From contig JASLKO010000048.1 in the NCBI GenBank assembly GCA_030747475.1, positions 1 through 11,506 on the forward strand: 11,506 nt of DNA, written 5' to 3'. Below, in pieces: positions 6,666-11,506 of this stretch. A model generated the notes under the pieces. The model was not told the DNA's origin. It made no database searches and worked only from the letters and a program-made list of their open reading frames with translations. Made by a program: the position numbers and the translations under genes. Position 1 is the stretch's first letter. Each line of letters starts with the position of its first letter. This DNA is from Candidatus Thalassarchaeaceae archaeon. GTDB lineage: Archaea > Thermoplasmatota > Poseidoniia > Poseidoniales > Thalassarchaeaceae.

Positions 6666-9600
6666 ACGTTGGGTCATAGAAGAAAGACCCGTCTTCCTGT
6701 TGCCACCACCAACGACCCTCTGGGTCAATGTAAGCGACGTGTCCTGTAGACTGATCATACACTCCGCCCCCCACAAGGTGATTGTAATCCGGAACATGCA
6801 AGGTTTCGAGTTGAACCGTGTTGGTGATTACTGTTGATTCTGAATCAGGTGGCTCTTCAGGAGTCTCTTCTGTTTCGTCATCCGTGTCGACTTGTGTCCG
6901 CAATCGAATCGCGAGCATGACGGTGAAAATCGTTAGAATCACGATGGCAAGAGCGACAATAAGCGCAAGTAATGTGTTGACTCCACCACTTCCCCCTGCT
7001 GCGGAGTTTTCATTCTCTGATGTGCTGATATCGTCTGATTCTTCCGGAGGAACTTCGATATTGAGATGTGAAAATGTTTGCAAATTTGCTCCATCTGTAA
7101 CCCGAACAAATAATTCTGTGTTGTTCCAATCATCCCACAAAATCAATCCATCTTCTCGCAATGTGTTCCAAGTCAAATTGTCATTGGACCATTCAATGTT
7201 CGATGGCCCACTACCGAGTCCATCATCAACCACGAATTCAACAACCAATTTTGATACTGGCAAGCGTGAGGCATTGAGCTGCTCAATCGAAAGCATAGGC
7301 GCGTTTCTGTCGACCCGGACCCAAGTTGCATTCGCTGGACCTATGTTTCCCGCCTCATCAACGGCTCGGACCTCAAATGAATGCCGGCCATCCATGAGCA
7401 TCGTCAGATTCACCATCGACTCATTTTGAGTGACGGGTGCCCACAAACCGCCCGCCCACCGAACTTCATAGTGGGATATTCCAGACAAGTCATCTACAAC
7501 CGGTGGCCAATAAATCATGAGGTCATCAGCGTATTCCCACTCATCCATTGGAAGGATTTGGGGCGCAGGTGGTGGATTCAAATCGCTCTCAATACTTGCA
7601 TTTGCCGTGACGAATCTCAATTGGTAGGGTCCGCCAGGCATCGCTGGATCCCAAGTGACTCGAATGTGATACAATAGCCCAACCCCATCAGGATCATCGT
7701 TCAACGCTGAAATCGTCACCCATCGAACATCATCATCGACAAGCCCCTGACCAAGTGCGGCCGAACCATTCATTACAGCGAATTCTAAATGAGCGCCTTC
7801 AGCACTCAATGCAATTGATGTTTGGTTTCCTGAATCGATGACAATCGCATACCAATCGACCACATCCAAACCCATGAGGCAACCATCCAAAGTGAGGTTT
7901 GGATTTGCACCCAAATGATGTGCTGATGATCGAGTCGACGCGGCATCAGATTCAAAGTCACCATCTGTCTGTGGATTTGCGCATCCGAGGAGTGTATCCC
8001 CTGCTGGAGGAGGGCTGCTTGAATCGATTGTGAATGTCGAATTGGACAGGCGGATATTGTTCGATTCATCATCCTCATAGTGCTCTTCTGCAGAATCGAT
8101 GACCAGAACAACCCACCATACACCATCTATATCGCCAACCAGATTGACCACTTGTGAATCGACGATGGTTGAACCACTCAACAATGATGGAACACGCGAT
8201 TGGGAAAGGCGGATATCCCCGCTACCCAAAGCGCGATCTTCAGAAAGCCAAATCTCCATGTCGAATCCAAGGGGCTCTTGCCCCAGATTCTCGGCACCCC
8301 ATTCAATCGAGACGGTCTGTCCGGGTTCGGCTGAAATTGGTGATTCAATCCATGCTGCAAGAAGATCACGAGCGGGTGCTGAAATCGTGAACGAAGGACT
8401 GGCGGCTGCGTTGTTCGCTTCGTCGTCTTCTGCGACCTCAGATGATGTGTCAACAATCACAACCCAATGGAAATCCCCAATGTGTTGACCTGGGATGGTG
8501 ACATCCCGTACAATTTGAGTTGAAGAACCACTGGCCAAGGGATTGACGCGGAAGCTATCCACCTGTGTGTCATCCGTCCCCGCCTGAGCATCTAGCGACA
8601 ATAATAGACGGGCCGCGAAAGAAGGTGCGTCTGAACCACCAATATTGCTGAGATTGATGTATACAGTGGTCGATTGACCGCTCACAGCGGTATTGGAATA
8701 GCCAATTGAATCAATGACAATATCCGCTTGCTCAAGACAAAATTGTCCACTAGATGGCATGGCATTGTTGCTCTCGTCCATCTCGACAATCGAGTTGTTG
8801 GGGTCCACAACAATTCCCCAATACCAGCAACCATCCCCTAGATTGGATGGGATGCCAAGGTTGATCGTCCCTGTCCAAGCGCCACCCTGTGCAATTGTAC
8901 CGGTCACATCAGAGCCGACCAACACATCGTTGCCTGTCCCGCTAATTGATGAGTCACTGGAAAGATAGATGCTGTAATCGACACTGGAGGTGTCCTCTAG
9001 TCCAGTGTTAGAAATTTGAACGGAAACTTGGGCGGTCCCTCCACGAACTCCGGATGCGGGCCCAGATACAGATGTCGGTTCTAGGTCGGGCCCACAATCT
9101 ATCACTGTCAATTGGGCACTGTTTGAGGCCACGATGTTGTTGTTTTCATTGGACTCTGAAATGTAGTCGCCATAATCCACGTAGAGTCCGACATAGTATG
9201 TTCCTGGTGTGATGCTCGTCGGTAGGGTTGCCAACATACTCGAATGGGTATAGGATGGGACGTTGGCGGTTCCACTCGCATATCCAAGAGATGTCCCCGT
9301 AAAGATAGCAGAAGCCGAATTCCCTGTCGAAACTAGCGCTTCGTAGTAGTGTGAACCGGCATCATCTGTACCCAAATTTGTCACACTCAACGTGATGTAA
9401 ATATCCGAACCTTCGCAGACTTGACGATAGCCGGAGTCAACTGAAATTGAGGTGGCTTCCAAATCGTAATCTGGAACGGAGATGTAGATTGAATTCCCGA
9501 CTTCGATATTGTTGGTCTCATCACCCTCCGTAATCCGACTGGTCGAATCCACGATGATTCCGAAATAGTAGGTGCCTTGGGCCAAATTGCTAGGTAAGGT

Positions 9601-11097
9601 CGCACTAAATGTTCCACTTCGATATGATCCTCCTGAAATGCTACTTACCTGTTGGGTCGAACCCAATTTCGTATCACTGGTTGAGATTGTAGAATCGGTT
9701 GAAAGATACATCTCCCAATAGAACCACCCAGAGGTATCATCTCCAGAATTGTCGATTCTCCAAGAGATACTCACTTGTTGTCCAGCTTGGCCCGTACTTG
9801 GCCCAGAGGGGTTGTCTGGGACCAAGTCAGCAGGCTCTTCGATATCGATTCGTGAACTTGAAGAGACGATGTTGTTGGTTTCATCCAATTCGTTGACATT
9901 ATCCCGATTGTCTGCGATCATCCCAAGATAGTGATAACCAGAATTCATCCCAGTTGGGATGGTTACGCTGTATTCGTAACTCGATCTGTAGGACCCACCA
10001 CTGATGGAGCTCACACTGAATTCATCTACAAAAACATCCGATGCCGAAATTGTAGAATCCGTTGAAAGATACAATTTCCAATAGAACGAACCTGAATAAT
10101 CGGTTCCAATATTGTCAATTCGATATTGAACCGTGATAGTCTCACCCATGACGACAGAAGATGAAGACGTACTAACGGAAGTCGCCTCGAGATCCGGCAA
10201 ATCCTCCTGTAGAGTGATTTGGCCACATGTTCGGTCGTTGTTTGATTCACTTGATTCGTCAACATCAGAATTCACATCCAAAATGTAACCCCAATAGTAT
10301 GTTCCAGCATTTAGACTAGAAGGGATACGATTGCTGGTCGAAAGAGAATCTGTACGAGAACTTCCCGAAGAAAGACTACTCGAGTATTGATCACTACCCA
10401 CTTGAGTGTCACTCGTTGTAATCGTGGAATCTGTGGACAAGTACATGGCCCAATCAAACGAACCCGTGGATTGACCGTAACTGTTGGATGCATCATTTTC
10501 ATACTGAATGGAAATTGAGGAATCAAGGTACTCACCAATGGTGCCCGTCGACGGTGTAGAGCACGATGAAGACGTCGTTCGAGGCACGAGGTCCGCCAAT
10601 TCGTAAATCCGAGCTCGGCCTGAATCGTAATCATCGTTGTTGCTTTCGTCGGATTCACTGACTTGACTATTGATGTCGACAATCATCCCAACATAGTAGT
10701 AACCACCCGAAATCGAAGAGGGGATGGTGACCGACTTGGTTGAAGAACGTGAACTGCCCGATGATATACTGGATTGTGACCAAGTATCCAATTGAATATC
10801 ATTGGTTGTAATCGTGGTATCCGTTGAAAGATAAAGACCCCAACGGAACGAACCCGAAGATGCATCACCTTCATTCTTGATTCGTGTGCTTATGCTCTTG
10901 GATTCACCAGCATCCGCAGAAGTCCAAGATGCCGATAGATAGTCGACAGTAAGATCGGGACCACTCCGCCCTCCTGTATACAGTGAATCATCGATAGAAC
11001 TCAATTCTTCGACTTCAGGGGGCGGGACCATGGCCAGCAACATCGAAAAAAGTGCCAATAGCACGGCGAATCGAATCGTGGTTGCTCTAGAGACCAT
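6628..11097 (-). CDS. Giant membrane-anchored surface protein with eight CARDB repeats, PPC-like and FN3/Ig-like domains
   Basis: 1489 residues. A signal sequence (RFAVLLALFSMLLAMV, about 9-24) is followed by eight CARDB domains of about 120 residues: 47-168, 169-301, 302-423, 424-544, 545-670, 671-791, 792-910 and 911-1035. Each opens with a D-[LI] pair and ends in a box like DESNN or DETNN. Residues 1036-1174 resemble a PPC domain (DWYAIVIDSGNQTSIAL). Residues 1175-1266 are FN3-like (HYEVRW, HSFEVRAVDEAGNIG) and 1267-1350 Ig-like. A Gly/Ser linker precedes a membrane helix (about 1373-1397), a basic stop-transfer IRLRTQ and an acidic cytoplasmic tail ending in an aromatic motif (GRWWWQQEDGSFFYDP). 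CARDB domains are cell-adhesion-related extracellular modules, so binding to other cells, particles or polymers is likely; no enzyme domain is seen. There are only eight cysteines, in four same-domain pairs. ATG 11097 is supported by GAGGAG five bases upstream. Confidence 0.92.
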   Translation of the reverse strand: MVSRATTIRFAVLLALFSMLLAMVPPPEVEELSSIDDSLYTGGRSGPDLTVDYLSASWTSADAGESKSISTRIKNEGDASSGSFRWGLYLSTDTTITTNDIQLDTWSQSSISSGSSRSSTKSVTIPSSISGGYYYVGMIVDINSQVSESDESNNDDYDSGRARIYELADLVPRTTSSSCSTPSTGTIGEYLDSSISIQYENDASNSYGQSTGSFDWAMYLSTDSTITTSDTQVGSDQYSSSLSSGSSRTDSLSTSNRIPSSLNAGTYYWGYILDVNSDVDESSESNNDRTCGQITLQEDLPDLEATSVSTSSSSVVMGETITVQYRIDNIGTDYSGSFYWKLYLSTDSTISASDVFVDEFSVSSISGGSYRSSYEYSVTIPTGMNSGYHYLGMIADNRDNVNELDETNNIVSSSSRIDIEEPADLVPDNPSGPSTGQAGQQVSISWRIDNSGDDTSGWFYWEMYLSTDSTISTSDTKLGSTQQVSSISGGSYRSGTFSATLPSNLAQGTYYFGIIVDSTSRITEGDETNNIEVGNSIYISVPDYDLEATSISVDSGYRQVCEGSDIYITLSVTNLGTDDAGSHYYEALVSTGNSASAIFTGTSLGYASGTANVPSYTHSSMLATLPTSITPGTYYVGLYVDYGDYISESNENNNIVASNSAQLTVIDCGPDLEPTSVSGPASGVRGGTAQVSVQISNTGLEDTSSVDYSIYLSSDSSISGTGNDVLVGSDVTGTIAQGGAWTGTINLGIPSNLGDGCWYWGIVVDPNNSIVEMDESNNAMPSSGQFCLEQADIVIDSIGYSNTAVSGQSTTVYINLSNIGGSDAPSFAARLLLSLDAQAGTDDTQVDSFRVNPLASGSSTQIVRDVTIPGQHIGDFHWVVIVDTSSEVAEDDEANNAAASPSFTISAPARDLLAAWIESPISAEPGQTVSIEWGAENLGQEPLGFDMEIWLSEDRALGSGDIRLSQSRVPSLLSGSTIVDSQVVNLVGDIDGVWWVVLVIDSAEEHYEDDESNNIRLSNSTFTIDSSSPPPAGDTLLGCANPQTDGDFESDAASTRSSAHHLGANPNLTLDGCLMGLDVVDWYAIVIDSGNQTSIALSAEGAHLEFAVMNGSAALGQGLVDDDVRWVTISALNDDPDGVGLLYHIRVTWDPAMPGGPYQLRFVTANASIESDLNPPPAPQILPMDEWEYADDLMIYWPPVVDDLSGISHYEVRWAGGLWAPVTQNESMVNLTMLMDGRHSFEVRAVDEAGNIGPANATWVRVDRNAPMLSIEQLNASRLPVSKLVVEFVVDDGLGSGPSNIEWSNDNLTWNTLREDGLILWDDWNNTELFVRVTDGANLQTFSHLNIEVPPEESDDISTSENENSAAGGSGGVNTLLALIVALAIVILTIFTVMLAIRLRTQVDTDDETEETPEEPPDSESTVITNTVQLETLHVPDYNHLVGGGVYDQSTGHVAYIDPEGRWWWQQEDGSFFYDPTFNANDATRDDLP
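7993..10959 (-). repeat. Array of eight tandem CARDB-coding units
   Basis: Eight units of about 357-400 bases each encode one CARDB domain. Units 1-4 (10959-9466) share a near-identical protein box, LYLSTDSTITTSDT and close variants; units 5-8 have lost or changed it (YEALVSTGNS, IYLSSDSSISG, LLLSLDAQAG, IWLSEDRALG). The units also resemble each other in DNA: the 78 bases from 9683 (unit 4) and from 10046 (unit 3), 363 bases apart, match at roughly four positions in five by eye. This suggests that the outer, N-terminal end grew by more recent in-frame duplication. Confidence 0.85.
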
Positions 11098-11102
11098 GGT
11101 CG

Positions 11103-11108
11103 CTCCTC
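11103..11108 (-). promoter_or_regulatory. Ribosome binding site of the CARDB gene
   Basis: GAGGAG on the minus strand lies five bases before ATG 11097. The start codon itself sits in the 10-base palindrome GACCATGGTC (11092-11101). AAGATATAGG (11133-11124, minus) further upstream is TATA-like, but would place the transcript start on top of this site, so the promoter is unresolved. Confidence 0.65.
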
Positions 11109-11138
11109 GTAACGGTTGTTGGTCCTATATCTTGTGGT

Positions 11139-11153
11139 GGGCCTGTAAGGCCC
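11139..11153. repeat. Hairpin in the divergent gap between the CARDB and metalloprotease genes
   Basis: Perfect 5-bp arms GGGCC (11139-11143) and GGCCC (11149-11153) enclose TGTAA. On the plus strand it is followed by AATTTTT, so it resembles an intrinsic terminator, but no plus-strand gene ends upstream. It lies 44 bases before the plus-strand ATG at 11198 and 41 bases from the CARDB start. The loop TGTAA is the same as in the rpoK-ctaB hairpin when each is read toward its downstream gene. Confidence 0.6.
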
Positions 11154-11197
11154 AATTTTTCGGTCATGTTGATGAAGGGTGGCGACAAGGGTGACGC

Positions 11198-11506
11198 ATG
11201 GAGGATGACCAAGTCTTGCGCAAAATCGCAAACTCGGTGATTGTGACCATGTATGAAATTCCACAAATCAATCACCTTCCGATTGAAGAAATACGTGATG
11301 TTCCTCTTGGAAAACTTCGGCGAGATGCGACCCGATTACATGCGGTTTGTCGATATCATAAAGGCATCAAAAAATCTGATATTTCAGGTCCAAAGGATGT
11401 TCGTTGTGTGGATGTTCACCCTCTGGCACTTGAAATGGATTGGCAGCGTTATGCCGCGTTTTTACTCTACCATGAATTCCTCCATGCGTTGGGGTTTGCT
11501 GGACAC
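11198..11506 (+). CDS. Zinc metalloprotease-like protein (HExxH), N-terminal part only
   Basis: An open frame runs from ATG 11198 to the right edge (103 codons, exactly in frame; the rest is outside). The last visible residues are YHEFLHALGFAGH (91-103), with the zincin motif HEFLH (H92, E93, H96) and a further His at 103 that could be the third metal ligand. The pattern HExxHxxGxxxH differs by one residue from the metzincin HExxHxxGxxH; SprT-like and other small archaeal zincins are alternatives. There is no signal peptide; the N-terminus (MEDDQVLRKIANSVIV) is soluble-looking, so an intracellular protein is likely. GGTGA three bases before the ATG is a weak ribosome binding site. It is divergent from the CARDB gene, 100 bases away. 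The family cannot be fixed without the C-terminal half. Confidence 0.75.
   Translation, partial: MEDDQVLRKIANSVIVTMYEIPQINHLPIEEIRDVPLGKLRRDATRLHAVCRYHKGIKKSDISGPKDVRCVDVHPLALEMDWQRYAAFLLYHEFLHALGFAGH

Noticed and set aside
6818..7429. 203-codon open frame on the plus strand inside the CARDB gene
   Set aside because: It lies wholly antisense to a clear domain-bearing gene; its product is Ser/Thr-rich low-complexity mirror sequence with no recognisable motif.
7993..10959. CRISPR-like or satellite repeat array
   Set aside because: The repeat unit is about 360 bases, diverged, in frame and codes for CARDB domains; there are no short identical repeats with unique spacers.
11124..11133. TATA box for the CARDB gene
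   Set aside because: A transcript start about 27 bases downstream would fall within or after the GAGGAG ribosome binding site, so the motif is not supported as the promoter.
11139..11160. Rho-independent-type terminator on the plus strand
   Set aside because: The hairpin plus T-run has the right look, but no plus-strand gene ends before it and it lies in a divergent promoter region. It is listed as a hairpin only.

Overview
The window looks like part of an archaeal chromosome, most likely a marine planktonic member of the Thermoplasmatota such as Marine Group II (Ca. Poseidoniales). That placement is inferred from four things: an archaeal-type RNA polymerase subunit K (rpoK), aerobic heme A biosynthesis genes (ctaA, ctaB), large CARDB-repeat surface proteins with a single C-terminal membrane anchor, and archaeal-style short gaps with a mix of strong and absent Shine-Dalgarno motifs. 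No phylogeny could be run. No tRNA, rRNA, IS element, CRISPR array, integrase or other sign of horizontal transfer was seen, and no stretch over about 150 bases lacks a gene.

Layout. From about 6065 down to 1 runs a co-oriented minus-strand block. In transcription order it holds an AstE/AspA-like zinc deacylase (6065-4713), heme A synthase ctaA (4686-3664), RNA polymerase subunit rpoK (3578-3324), heme O synthase ctaB (3260-2196), a LeuA/citramalate/homocitrate-synthase-like DRE-TIM enzyme (2130-874), and the N-terminal 275 codons of a secreted kexin/subtilisin-type protease cut by the left edge (827-1). A plus-strand PaaI-like hotdog thioesterase (6198-6665) diverges from the deacylase. Its tail overlaps by 38 bp the tail of a 1489-residue minus-strand surface protein (11097-6628). 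The latter has a signal sequence, eight CARDB repeats, a PPC-like domain, FN3/Ig-like domains, one membrane helix and a short aromatic-rich cytoplasmic tail. At the right edge, a plus-strand zinc metalloprotease-like gene (from 11198) is cut just after its HExxH motif.

How the genes fit together. CtaB farnesylates heme B to heme O and CtaA oxidises heme O to heme A, the cofactor of A-type terminal oxidases, so the core of the block serves aerobic respiration. rpoK lying between the two is a curious placement. The secreted protease and the CARDB protein suggest an organism that binds and degrades external polymers or proteins.

The most interesting non-coding signal is a set of six short GC-rich perfect hairpins, one in each gap longer than 30 bases. 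The stem sequence changes from copy to copy while pairing is kept, and the loops are related (GTA/TAC three times, TGTAA/TTACA twice). One covers the start codon of the protease gene. Most lack a following U-run on the transcribed strand, so they are not plain intrinsic terminators.
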